Assembly (NCBI GenBank): GCA_016206405.1
Contig: JACQRQ010000095.1
Span: forward strand, 1 to 13,117
DNA: 13,117 nucleotides
Reading direction: 5' to 3'
Source: Elusimicrobiota bacterium
GTDB taxonomy: Bacteria > Elusimicrobiota > Elusimicrobia > O2-12-FULL-59-9
Under the pieces are notes generated by a model. The model saw only the letters and a list, made by a program, of their open reading frames with translations, was not told the DNA's origin and did no database searches. The translations under genes were made by a program, and so were the position numbers. Positions 6,786 through 13,040 of the stretch are shown in pieces. Position 1 is the stretch's first letter. Each line of letters opens with the position of its first letter.

Positions 6786-6837
6786 TGTCAACAGATCTAA
6801 CGGCTTAGGATTGTTTCAATTATACTGGACGGGATAC
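6786..6837 (-). repeat. Right terminal inverted repeat
   Basis: The reverse complement reads GTATCCCGTCCAGT, then TGAAACA, then AGATCTGTTGACA. It mirrors the left end with small gaps. The TTGACA at its inner edge is a perfect -35 hexamer pointing into the element about 40 bases before the first transposase start. No good -10 was found at standard spacing. Confidence 0.75.
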
Positions 6838-7088
6838 TTTCCAATAAGAAAGATTCGGCAGGCCCCCATGGTGACCCGCCGTCGCCAATACGTTGGGCAG
6901 CCCGGATGCTCCCAATCGAACCTGCGCGTATGAAGCGCTCACCGAAGAATGGTCCACGCGGGAGCCGCCTTTGCCGCTTTCTAAATGCGCCAGCTCCAGA
7001 GCGGCTTCGCGGATCATTTTCTGAAACGCTGGCCCTACTTCCCCAAATCGTGCCAGCGGCCGGCCAGTCGAGCCCATTGTCCGGAGTC
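6838..7088 (-). pseudogene. cas3: Cas3 HD nuclease domain fragment, frameshifted and truncated
   Basis: The reverse strand encodes, in one frame, SGQWARLAGRWHDLGK followed by a TAG. From about 7036 a second frame continues with PAFQKMIREAALELAHLE, then RVDHSSVSASYAQ, then AGHHGGLPNL. Together these give the ordered Cas3 HD motifs: HDLGK, the DHS motif and GHH. Loss of one base at the codon after GK (a GKY codon in intact relatives) explains the frame change and stop. The fragment covers about 80 residues. It lacks the first ~50 residues of a normal HD domain, and its 3' side ends at the transposon repeat. The helicase part is not found on the other side of the element. Cas3 is the target-degrading nuclease-helicase of type I CRISPR-Cas. 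No other cas gene or CRISPR array is in the window. Confidence 0.8.
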
Positions 7089-7167
7089 GTGTTGTAATTG
7101 TACTATTTTTATACGTTATACCATCGTGCATGAGGCCGTGAAAATGCCCCGGCGGGGATGCGGCTCC

Positions 7168-7196
7168 TTGACAAGCGAAGACGATCCGGCTAGACT
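7168..7196 (+). promoter_or_regulatory. Sigma70-type promoter of the toxin-antitoxin operon
   Basis: A perfect -35 TTGACA (7168-7173) and a TAGACT -10 (7191-7196) are separated by the ideal 17 bases, 44 bases before the antitoxin ATG. An AAGGAG ribosome-binding site lies at 7224-7229. Confidence 0.7.
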
Positions 7197-7222
7197 ATAT
7201 ATAGTCGCAATTAAGACTATAT
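7192..7222. promoter_or_regulatory. Operator-like palindrome and repeated half-site
   Basis: GACTATATATAGTC (7193-7206) is a perfect 14-base palindrome overlapping the -10 box. AGACTATAT occurs at 7192-7200 and again at 7214-7222, 22 bases apart, which is about two helical turns. Phd/YefM antitoxins typically repress their own promoters by binding such palindromes, with toxin modulating the effect. Binding here is inferred. Confidence 0.6.
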
Positions 7223-7239
7223 TAAGGAGCCTCCCCACT

Positions 7240-7503
7240 ATGAAAATGGTCAGCACGGCGGAATTAAAGACGCATGCCAACCGGCTGCTTAAATTCGTCG
7301 AAAACGGAAAGAAACCGGTCGTCATCACCAGGCACGGCAAGCCGTGCGCGGTCTTGCAGCCCTGCACCGAAGAGGACCTCGACGCCTTGGCCTTTGAGTA
7401 TGGCCCCGAAGTCCTTCGCATGGCCAGGGAGTCGGCGGCGGACATGAAGGCCAAAAAGTATGTGACCCTGAAGAAATTCGCCCAAAAGCATGGTCTTGCC
7501 TGA
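7240..7503 (+). CDS. Type II antitoxin, Phd/YefM family
   Basis: 87 residues from the ATG at 7240, supported by AAGGAG 10 bases upstream. Longer in-frame upstream starts would cross the promoter. The N-terminus (MVSTAELKTHANRLLKFV, then KPVVITRHGKPCAVLQP) is the typical Phd/YefM DNA-binding fold. The C-terminal half is Lys-rich and presumably wraps the toxin. The stop lies 14 bases inside the following toxin gene, the usual antitoxin-first overlapping arrangement. The product is expected to neutralise the RelE-like toxin and repress the operon through the palindrome at its promoter. The frame looks intact. Confidence 0.85.
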   Translation: MKMVSTAELKTHANRLLKFVENGKKPVVITRHGKPCAVLQPCTEEDLDALAFEYGPEVLRMARESAADMKAKKYVTLKKFAQKHGLA

Positions 7504-7777
7504 AAATGCCCGCATCACCGCCCGGGCGCTGAAAGACCTTGAGAAGCTGCTGAAAAGGGACCCCAAAAACTTTGCCCGGGTGTGGGAGGACCTCAAACGC
7601 CTGTCCCAAGGCGCGCTTCCCCAGCCTCCCAAGAGCCTCAAAGGTTTCCACCCTCCCTTATGGCAAGTTGACTCCGGAGATTTCCGCATCTTCCACACAT
7701 GGGATGGGGATATCCTCTGGATTCGAGGAGTTCCAAGAAAGCCGGAGCCGGCCAAGAGAATAAGGGCTTCCCATTAG
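7490..7777 (+). CDS. Type II toxin, RelE/ParE superfamily
   Basis: 95 residues, with the ATG overlapping the antitoxin end by 14 bases. ITARALKDLEKLLKRDP near the start and the strands FRIFHTWDGDILWIRGVPRK (residues 65-84) match the RelE/ParE fold, in which the C-terminal strands carry the active surface. RelE-type members cut mRNA in the ribosomal A site, while ParE-type members poison gyrase. The short sequence does not separate these with certainty, but the strand pattern and the Phd partner lean to a RelE-like mRNA interferase. The frame is intact. Confidence 0.8.
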   Translation: MVLPENARITARALKDLEKLLKRDPKNFARVWEDLKRLSQGALPQPPKSLKGFHPPLWQVDSGDFRIFHTWDGDILWIRGVPRKPEPAKRIRASH

Positions 7778-8064
7778 AAACCGGTTTTTCCTACAAATAA
7801 AGGAAGCGGACGGGCAGGGGGTTGTCTACCAAGGGAAAAATCTCAAAAGAGTGGGCAGGCCATCGCATGGGCCGGCAGGGGGTTGCCCGCAAGCCCCCGT
7901 AGTGGAAGGGTGGCTCCGCCGACTTCCCGTCGGTGGAGGGGAACCACGGGACGGTTCCCCAGGGGGCTCGGGGGCCTAGGGTAAACCCCTGGCGGCCAGA
8001 CCTAGACAAAACCATCAAGAAGAATTTGGAATCCTTAAAGACACCCTCTGGCCGTCCGCTCTCC
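7778..8064. other. Non-coding spacer with three consecutive hairpins
   Basis: No convincing gene was found. The open frames on both strands are Pro/Arg-rich and unlike known proteins. Hairpins occur in a row: 7878-7898 (GGGGG...CCCCC), 7915-7937 (TCCGCCGAC / GTCGGTGGA with one G-U pair, loop TTCCC) and 7938-7960 (GGGGAACC / GGTTCCCC, perfect 8 bp). The second and third are directly adjacent. None has a T-tract. It may be a dispersed repeat or an unknown structured RNA. The part at 7965-7998 resembles 701-727. Confidence 0.5.
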
Positions 8065-8481
8065 TCACTCCCCCATCACCTGCACGATGACCCGCCGGTC
8101 TCTTGGGCGGGTGTCGAAATCCAAGAGAACCACCTGCTGCCAGGTCCCGAGTTGGGGGCGCCTGTCTTCCACCGGGATCGAGACGGAGGCGCCGATGAGA
8201 GCGGACAGGACGTGGGCGCGCCCGTTGTCGTCGCCCGTGAGATGATGCTTGTATTTCGTTTTCTTGGAAGCCCATTTTTCCGCCGCTTTTTTGATGTCTT
8301 GAATAAGCCCCGGCTCGAATTCGATGGTGGTGATTCCGGCGGTCGAACCCGGCATGAACACCGTCGCCAGGCCCTTTAAAATTCCGCTGCGCCGCACGAT
8401 TTCACCGACGCGGCCGGTCAAATCCACAACCTCCGTGTTCCCCTGGGTCGAAACGCTGAAGGCTTCTTGGTGGATGGACAT
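8065..8481 (-). CDS. yjbQ: YjbQ family protein (UPF0047), secondary thiamine-phosphate synthase-like
   Basis: 138 residues from ATG 8481, which has AAGGAGG 7 bases upstream. An upstream in-frame ATG (8508) lacks such a site. Family landmarks are the HHLTGDDNGRAH segment (79-90), GASVSIPV (97-104), LGTWQQVVLLDFD (111-123) and a basic RPRDRRVIV near the end. The length equals the family norm. Members have weak thiamine-phosphate synthase activity reported and their true cellular role is unsettled. The clustered His/Asp residues suggest metal binding. It is a cytoplasmic single-domain protein. The gene is followed by the hairpin spacer and preceded by the octamer repeat array, so it is probably transcribed alone. 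Confidence 0.88.
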   Translation of the reverse strand: MSIHQEAFSVSTQGNTEVVDLTGRVGEIVRRSGILKGLATVFMPGSTAGITTIEFEPGLIQDIKKAAEKWASKKTKYKHHLTGDDNGRAHVLSALIGASVSIPVEDRRPQLGTWQQVVLLDFDTRPRDRRVIVQVMGE

Positions 8482-8512
8482 ATGTTTCCCTCCTTGCGAC
8501 ATTGACATTTAA

Positions 8513-8600
8513 CGCTAGTGATCAAGTGGTCAAGTGTTCGAGTGGTAAAGTGGTAGAGTGATAGAGTGATCAAGTGTTCAGGTGATCGAGCGGTCGAGTG
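8513..8600. repeat. Tandem octamer repeat array (RTMRAGTG-like)
   Basis: From 8521 to 8600 ten contiguous 8-base units occur in register: ATCAAGTG, GTCAAGTG, TTCGAGTG, GTAAAGTG, GTAGAGTG, ATAGAGTG, ATCAAGTG, TTCAGGTG, ATCGAGCG, GTCGAGTG. A further degenerate unit (CGCTAGTG) sits at 8513-8520. The last bases of the unit are conserved and the first four vary. It lies between yjbQ and the transporter gene, non-coding on either strand. Function unknown. Confidence 0.9.
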
Positions 8601-8615
8601 AAAAAGCATAAAAAC

Positions 8616-9503
8616 TTATGCGGGAGCGATATTGGGAGACATGCCGGCCAGATAGACTCCCGCGAAAACAAGAGCCGCCGCCGCCGCGTCGTGGGCCGTC
8701 AACCTTTCTCCCAAAAATAGCCAAGCCAGCGCCGCCGCCCAAACCGGCTGCAAATAGGTGTAGGACGCCACCGTGGTCGCCTCGACATGCTTGAGCGCCC
8801 AAAGATTGAGCCAGTAGCCGAGCATCGTGGGAAAAACCACGGCGTAAGCGACGCCGGCCCAAGCCCGGGCGGGCACCGCCGCGAAATTCATGTGCAGCGC
8901 CGATGCCAAACCGAGGGGCAAAATGCCGATAAAACCGAAAGTGAAAATCCAAGCCATCATGCTCAGAGGATCCATGCGCTCCGTCATCGGCCGGGAAAGG
9001 ACCAGGTAGAGGCTGTAAGACGCGCAGTTGATTAAAATCATGACGTTGCCCGCCAAAGCGTAGAGGCCGGGATTTACGTCGGCCGCGCCGGCTCCCGTCA
9101 GCCACAAAACTCCCGCCAAGGCCAGGCCGATGCCGCACAGGCGCCGCGCGCTCACCCTCTCGCTGCCCAGCAGCAGCGCGAAAGCGACCGTCAGCACGGG
9201 AATGGAGGTGATGAGAATGGAGGCGGAGGTGGCGGTCGTACGAGTCAGACCCTCAAGAAAAAAAAGCTGATTGACGACGATTCCAAAAAAAGCATAGAGC
9301 GCCAGCCGGGCGTAATCCGGCAGTCCCCCCGCCACTCGGCCCCCTCCACGCCAGCGCGCCGCGAGATGCAGCATTGAAGCGGCGCCGGCGGCCCGGACCA
9401 GCGCCAGAAAGGCGGGCGGCACGTCCCGCAAAGTCACTTTGCCGACGACGTAGAAGCTCCCGAAAAAAAACGATATCAGGACCAATACCGCATGAAATTT
9501 CAT
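8616..9503 (-). CDS. EamA/DMT-superfamily transporter
   Basis: 295 residues, highly hydrophobic, with about ten predicted membrane helices arranged as two EamA repeats (roughly 3-135 and 150-290). The N-terminal ISFFFGSFYVVGKVTLRDVPP and the second-half YLQPVWAAALAWLFLGERL are characteristic of drug/metabolite exporters of the inner membrane. The substrate cannot be read from the sequence. The start at ATG 9503 fits the first helix, although no strong ribosome-binding site is seen. The gene is 44 bases downstream of efp on the same strand, so it may be co-transcribed with it. Confidence 0.9.
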   Translation of the reverse strand: MKFHAVLVLISFFFGSFYVVGKVTLRDVPPAFLALVRAAGAASMLHLAARWRGGGRVAGGLPDYARLALYAFFGIVVNQLFFLEGLTRTTATSASILITSIPVLTVAFALLLGSERVSARRLCGIGLALAGVLWLTGAGAADVNPGLYALAGNVMILINCASYSLYLVLSRPMTERMDPLSMMAWIFTFGFIGILPLGLASALHMNFAAVPARAWAGVAYAVVFPTMLGYWLNLWALKHVEATTVASYTYLQPVWAAALAWLFLGERLTAHDAAAAALVFAGVYLAGMSPNIAPA

Positions 9504-9547
9504 GTTTCGGGAAAAAGCCGGCCGCGCGGCGAGGCTTCCAAAAAGCG

Positions 9548-10108
9548 CTATTGCGACACCCGGGCGAGATATTTGCCGCTTTCCACGTCCAGCCGCACGC
9601 GGTCGCCCGCTTTTATGAATTGCGGAACAAGAACGCGCATGCCGTTTTCCAGGGTCGCGTCTTTAAAGGTGGTGTCATGGCCGTGAATCCCCTCCCCCGT
9701 GCTCGCGACGGCCATCTCGACCACGTCGGGATAATTGACGCTCAAAGGCCGCCCCTCGAAAAATTCAACTTCGAGCGCTTCCTCCGCTTTGAGAAAAACC
9801 GCGTACGGGCCGATGACTTTTCTGTCCAAGGAAATCTGATCGTAGCTCTGCGGATTCATAAAAACGCGGGCGTCGCCCTCCGCGTAGAGAAATTGCATCC
9901 GGACGGTCTCCACGGGCAAGTCCTCCACCTTGTCGGAGGGAGAAAATCTCCTTTCGGCGATATGCCCCGTGGAGACGTTGCGGAGCTTGGCGTGCATCAT
10001 GGAACCGGCCTTTCCGGCACCGGCGTGGAGATTGGCCTCCACGACTTTGAAAATATCGCTTCCCAAGCGGATGCTGTGCCCGTTTCTTAAATCGCCCGCG
10101 TTGAGCAT
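9548..10108 (-). CDS. efp: Elongation factor P
   Basis: 186 residues, the normal EF-P length, with three beta-barrel domains. Domain I has the loop AGAGKAGSMMHAKLRN. The lysine at position 33 occupies the tip that in many bacteria is modified (lysine or arginine at the equivalent of E. coli 34). The C-terminal domain has ATLENGMRVLVPQFIKAGD, matching the EF-P signature. EF-P enters the ribosomal E site and relieves stalling at consecutive prolines. That is interesting here because the YceI-like protein in the same window has a proline-rich tail. The leader before ATG 10108 is AT-rich with no clear ribosome-binding site. No modification enzyme gene (EpmA/EpmB or EarP) is in the window. Confidence 0.95.
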   Translation of the reverse strand: MLNAGDLRNGHSIRLGSDIFKVVEANLHAGAGKAGSMMHAKLRNVSTGHIAERRFSPSDKVEDLPVETVRMQFLYAEGDARVFMNPQSYDQISLDRKVIGPYAVFLKAEEALEVEFFEGRPLSVNYPDVVEMAVASTGEGIHGHDTTFKDATLENGMRVLVPQFIKAGDRVRLDVESGKYLARVSQ

Positions 10109-10140
10109 AAAATAATTATGGGAACTTTAAAACCCGTCCG

Positions 10141-10605
10141 TCAAGGCGCGGAGCCGCGCTCAAAAACTCGGTCCAAGAACGCCTTTGCCAGAAGGCCGAT
10201 GTCGGGGAAATTGCTTTCCCGGGGGCCGGCCACGTTTAAAACGGACACCCGGCGCTCTTTGAGCCAGTCCCGAACGGTGTGGGCCTCGGGCGCGGAGCGC
10301 AAATCCACGACCAGGCACGGTTTTCGGCCGCGGCCGGCTAAGTAAACCGTCAAGGCGGTTCCCCCCTTGGGCTCGCCAATGGTCAAAATCAAGGTGGCGT
10401 CCGAATCGCGGACATTCCACTCCGTGCGCTGCGCGTATTCCTCCGACGGCGTTTCCTCAAGGGGATATTTCTGCTCGATGGGCCCGTCCTCGGCGATTCG
10501 TCCCTTTGGGCACCAGCCCCCGCAATCGATTTCAGCCTCCAGGGCGAAATCCAGCGCCGCCCGGTCCACCCCCGTCTGACCTCCGGAAATTATTTTCTTG
10601 AGCAT
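10141..10605 (-). CDS. Putative molybdenum carrier / SLOG (YpsA-related) protein
   Basis: 154 residues from ATG 10605. The N-terminal KKIISGGQTGVDRAALDFAL is the signature glycine-rich nucleotide-binding loop of this Rossmann-like family. CGGWCPKGRIAEDGPI and RTEWNVRDSDATLIL follow, as in proteins annotated as putative molybdenum carriers. A longer in-frame start (10686) would add 27 residues unlike the family and overlap the divergent flavoprotein region, so it was not used. The actual ligand is uncertain: SLOG proteins bind nucleotides or nucleotide derivatives, and the molybdenum-carrier label rests on structural analogy. The gene ends 32 bases before efp on the same strand. Confidence 0.85.
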   Translation of the reverse strand: MLKKIISGGQTGVDRAALDFALEAEIDCGGWCPKGRIAEDGPIEQKYPLEETPSEEYAQRTEWNVRDSDATLILTIGEPKGGTALTVYLAGRGRKPCLVVDLRSAPEAHTVRDWLKERRVSVLNVAGPRESNFPDIGLLAKAFLDRVFERGSAP

Positions 10606-10703
10606 GCTGGAGATTCGGGCGTTGCCCTTCCGCCTATTGTATAAGGTTGCCGGGGCCGTGTGCAAAAATTGACCCGTATGCCGCAAAAATGTGTAATGAA
10701 TGC

Positions 10704-12215
10704 ATGCTCCAGATTTTGCCCGCGGACGAGCACAACGCCCAACTGCTTGCCCACGTCCATCCGGCGGGCTGGAAAAATCCCCAGCCGCCCCCCAATTACA
10801 ACCTCGTCGTCATCGGCGCCGGAACCGCCGGCCTGGTGTCGGCCGCGGGCGCGGCCGCCCTGGGCGCCAAAGTCGCCTTGGTCGAAAAGGGACTTTTGGG
10901 CGGAGACTGCCTCAATTTTGGCTGCGTGCCATCCAAGGCCCTCCTCCGCTCCGCCCGGGCGCTCGCCGACCTCAGGGACGCCGGCAGCTTCGGCGTTTCA
11001 GTCGACGCTCCTGCGCAGGCGGATTTTGCGGCCGTCATGGAGCGCCTCCGGCGGCTTCGGGCACAAATAAGCGCCCATGATTCCGCGCAGCGATTCTCCA
11101 ATCTGGGCGTGGACGTCTATTTGGGCGCGGCGCGATTCACCGGCCGCCGGACGATCGACGCCGGCGGCGCGGAGCTGCGCTTCAGCAAGGCCGTCATCGC
11201 TACCGGCGCCCGGGCGGCGCTTCCCCCCGTCCCCGGCCTCAGTAACGCCGGCTTTTTGACCAACGAAAGCGTCTTCTCTCTGACGCGGCTGCCCCAACGC
11301 CTGGCGGTCATCGGCGGGGGACCGATCGGCTGCGAGCTGGCCCAAGCCTTCGCCCGCCTCGGCGCGGAGGTGACTTTGCTTCACAAAAATGCCCATTTGC
11401 TGGACCGTGAAGACGAGGACGCGGCGGACATCATTCAACGAATCTTTCTGCGCGAGGGAATTCGCCTGGAACTCGGCTGCAAAATCTCCCGCGTCGAAAA
11501 ATCGCCCGCGGGCAAGACGATCCGCTTTGCCGTCAATGGCGAGGAGAAAACGGCCACGGTCGATGAAATTCTAGTCGCCACGGGCCGCGCGCCGAATGTG
11601 GAGGGCTTGGAGCTTGAGCGCGCCGGAATCAATTTTGATTTGCGCGACGGCATCGAGGTCAACGACACTCTGCAAACGAGCAACCCGCGCGTCTACGCCG
11701 CGGGCGACGTCTGCATGCGGCACAAATTCACTCACGCGGCCGACGCCGCCGCGCGCATCGTCCTGCAAAACGCCCTGTTCAGGGGCCGAAAGCGCCTGAG
11801 CGCGTTGACCATCCCGTGGTGCACGTACACGGACCCCGAAATCGCCCACGTGGGCCTCACCAAGCGCGAGGCCCTGGCGAAAGGAATTTCCGTGAGCGCT
11901 TTTGTGCGCCCCCTCAAGGATGTGGACCGCGCCGTGGTTGACGGAGAGGAGGAAGGCTTCGTCAAGATCCACGTCAAAAGCGGCAGCGACCGGATTTTGG
12001 GCGCGACCGTCGCGGCGCGCCACGCGGGAGAGATGATCGGCGAAATCACTCTCGCCATGGCGGAGGGAATCGGCCTGGGCGCCCTGTCGGCCGTGATTCA
12101 CCCCTACCCGACCCAGGCGGAAGCCATCCGGCAAGCGGCCGACGCCTACAACCGCACGCGCTTGACGCCCGGGATTAAAAAATTGCTGTCTTTTTGGCTG
12201 CGCTGGACACGCTGA
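10704..12215 (+). CDS. Mercuric-reductase-like pyridine nucleotide-disulfide oxidoreductase
   Basis: 503 residues. A family-typical lead segment (ILPADEHNAQLLAHVHPAGW) is followed by the FAD-binding GAGTAG (38-43) and the redox-active disulfide CLNFGC (69-74). The NAD(P)H-binding GGGPIG (204-209), the second FAD contact YAAGDV (331-336) and the dimer-interface HPYPTQAE (466-473) follow. It is a class I flavoprotein disulfide reductase related to MerA and dihydrolipoamide dehydrogenase. It lacks the N-terminal metal-binding domain and the C-terminal cysteine pair of true MerA, so mercury reduction is doubtful. ATG 10704 fits family N-termini. ATG 10689 is an alternative and neither has a clear ribosome-binding site. 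The gene ends 5 bases before the convergent YceI gene. Confidence 0.9.
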   Translation: MLQILPADEHNAQLLAHVHPAGWKNPQPPPNYNLVVIGAGTAGLVSAAGAAALGAKVALVEKGLLGGDCLNFGCVPSKALLRSARALADLRDAGSFGVSVDAPAQADFAAVMERLRRLRAQISAHDSAQRFSNLGVDVYLGAARFTGRRTIDAGGAELRFSKAVIATGARAALPPVPGLSNAGFLTNESVFSLTRLPQRLAVIGGGPIGCELAQAFARLGAEVTLLHKNAHLLDREDEDAADIIQRIFLREGIRLELGCKISRVEKSPAGKTIRFAVNGEEKTATVDEILVATGRAPNVEGLELERAGINFDLRDGIEVNDTLQTSNPRVYAAGDVCMRHKFTHAADAAARIVLQNALFRGRKRLSALTIPWCTYTDPEIAHVGLTKREALAKGISVSAFVRPLKDVDRAVVDGEEEGFVKIHVKSGSDRILGATVAARHAGEMIGEITLAMAEGIGLGALSAVIHPYPTQAEAIRQAADAYNRTRLTPGIKKLLSFWLRWTR

Positions 12216-12220
12216 ATGGA

Positions 12221-12958
12221 TCAGGGTACCGGCGGCGAAGCCGCCTCGGGAGGCTTGATTGATTCTGGTCCGGGCAGGGGCAGCCCTTCTCCAGGCACGG
12301 GCGGCGCTTCTCCAGGCGGAGGCGAAGCTTCTCCCAGCGCGCGCGGCGCCTCTCCCGGCATGGCGGGAAGCGGGGGTCCGCTGACGCCCTCCACTTCCAG
12401 CGTGATTTCCACCTCATCGCCTAAAAGGTAGCCGCCCCGATCGAGCTTCTCGTTCCACACCATTCCAAAATCCTTGCGATTTATTTTTCCCGTGGCCATG
12501 GCGCCGACCCGCTGCATGCCTTGCGGATCTTTGTCCATGCCCAAAATCTGAAGGTCCAGCACCACCGGCTTGGTAACGCCCAGAAGGGTCAGGTCCCCAT
12601 GCAGCTTGGCCGTATCGTCGGCAAAATCGGCGACCTTTGTGCTGACAAACCTCATGTCGGAAAATTTTTCGGCGTTGAAGAATTTGGCGCCGCGCAGGTC
12701 GCCGTCCCGTTGTTCGACTCGCGTGTCGATGCTGGCGGTGCTGATCATAGCCTCAACCCTCCAAGCTTCCGGCTTGTCTTCCTCGTAATCGAAGAAGCCA
12801 AAAAAAGCCTTGAAGTTTCCGGAGACTTTCCCGACCAGATGCCGGATCCGGAAACTGACGCTGCTGTGCATCGGATCAATGTGATAGGTCATCGCCCAAA
12901 GCTGCGGCGCAGGCAGGACCGCGGCCAAAACCAGGATTTGCAGCATTTTTTTCCGCAT
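12221..12958 (-). CDS. YceI family periplasmic protein with proline-rich C-terminal tail
   Basis: 245 residues from ATG 12958, preceded by a strong AAGGAGGAG site. A signal peptide is clear: MRKK, a hydrophobic stretch, and probable cleavage after LWA (residue 22). The YceI lipocalin-like barrel spans about 23-192, including YHIDPMHSSVSFRIRHL, FFNAEKFSDMRFVST and LTLLGVTKPVVLDLQI. Family members bind polyisoprenoids in the periplasm, although the role varies. The last ~52 residues (194-245) are a Pro/Gly/Glu-rich tail with repeated PGEAP/PGEG-like units, which is not part of the normal fold. The tail may be a cell-wall-spanning or protein-interaction extension. The stop is close to the convergent flavoprotein stop. 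Confidence 0.88.
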   Translation of the reverse strand: MRKKMLQILVLAAVLPAPQLWAMTYHIDPMHSSVSFRIRHLVGKVSGNFKAFFGFFDYEEDKPEAWRVEAMISTASIDTRVEQRDGDLRGAKFFNAEKFSDMRFVSTKVADFADDTAKLHGDLTLLGVTKPVVLDLQILGMDKDPQGMQRVGAMATGKINRKDFGMVWNEKLDRGGYLLGDEVEITLEVEGVSGPPLPAMPGEAPRALGEASPPPGEAPPVPGEGLPLPGPESIKPPEAASPPVP

Positions 12959-13040
12959 CAGTGCTCCTCCTTAAGAAGGCTCATTCCGCCGCTTCCGCCC
13001 GCTTCTCCCAGGGACTGCCGGCGGAACCAGCCACCCGTAT

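Larger units (their letters stand above)
4238..6837 (-). mobile_element. Insertion element with two DDE transposases (~2.6 kb)
   Basis: The limits come from inverted repeats: GTGTCCTGTCCAGT at 4238-4251 matches the reverse complement of 6824-6837 (GTATCCCGTCCAGT). The match continues inward with TGAAACA, an AAGCC block and AGATsTGTTGACA. All genes are on the reverse strand: a 483-codon integrase-core ORF near the right end, then orfA and orfB of a second, IS3-like transposase. The orfB stop lies inside the left repeat, as is typical for compact IS elements. No target-site duplication is visible (left flank ends CCACCTCC, right flank begins TTTCCAAT). The right end abuts a truncated cas3 fragment. 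I could not assign an IS family to the whole unit. Confidence 0.8.

Noticed and set aside
6985..7239. N-terminal extension of the antitoxin in the same frame
   Set aside because: It would run through the Cas3 fragment and across the promoter and operator. ATG 7240 has a ribosome-binding site and matches family length.
7778..7790. AAACCGGTTT palindrome followed by T bases after the toxin gene as a terminator
   Set aside because: The palindrome has no loop and too short a stem to form a stable terminator hairpin.
7791..8379. Possible genes in the spacer after the toxin (reverse 7791-8018, forward 7933-8379)
   Set aside because: The first is low-complexity over hairpins. Most of the second is antisense to yjbQ. 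Neither resembles a known protein.
8513..8600. CRISPR array
   Set aside because: The units are 8 bases and contiguous, with no spacers, so this is a simple tandem repeat.
9374..10090. Forward open frame of 238 codons opposite efp and the transporter start
   Set aside because: Antisense to clearly conserved EF-P coding sequence, with no domain of its own.
10606..10686. 27-residue extension of the SLOG/molybdenum-carrier protein
   Set aside because: The extension has no resemblance to the family, whose members begin close to the KKIISGGQTG motif.
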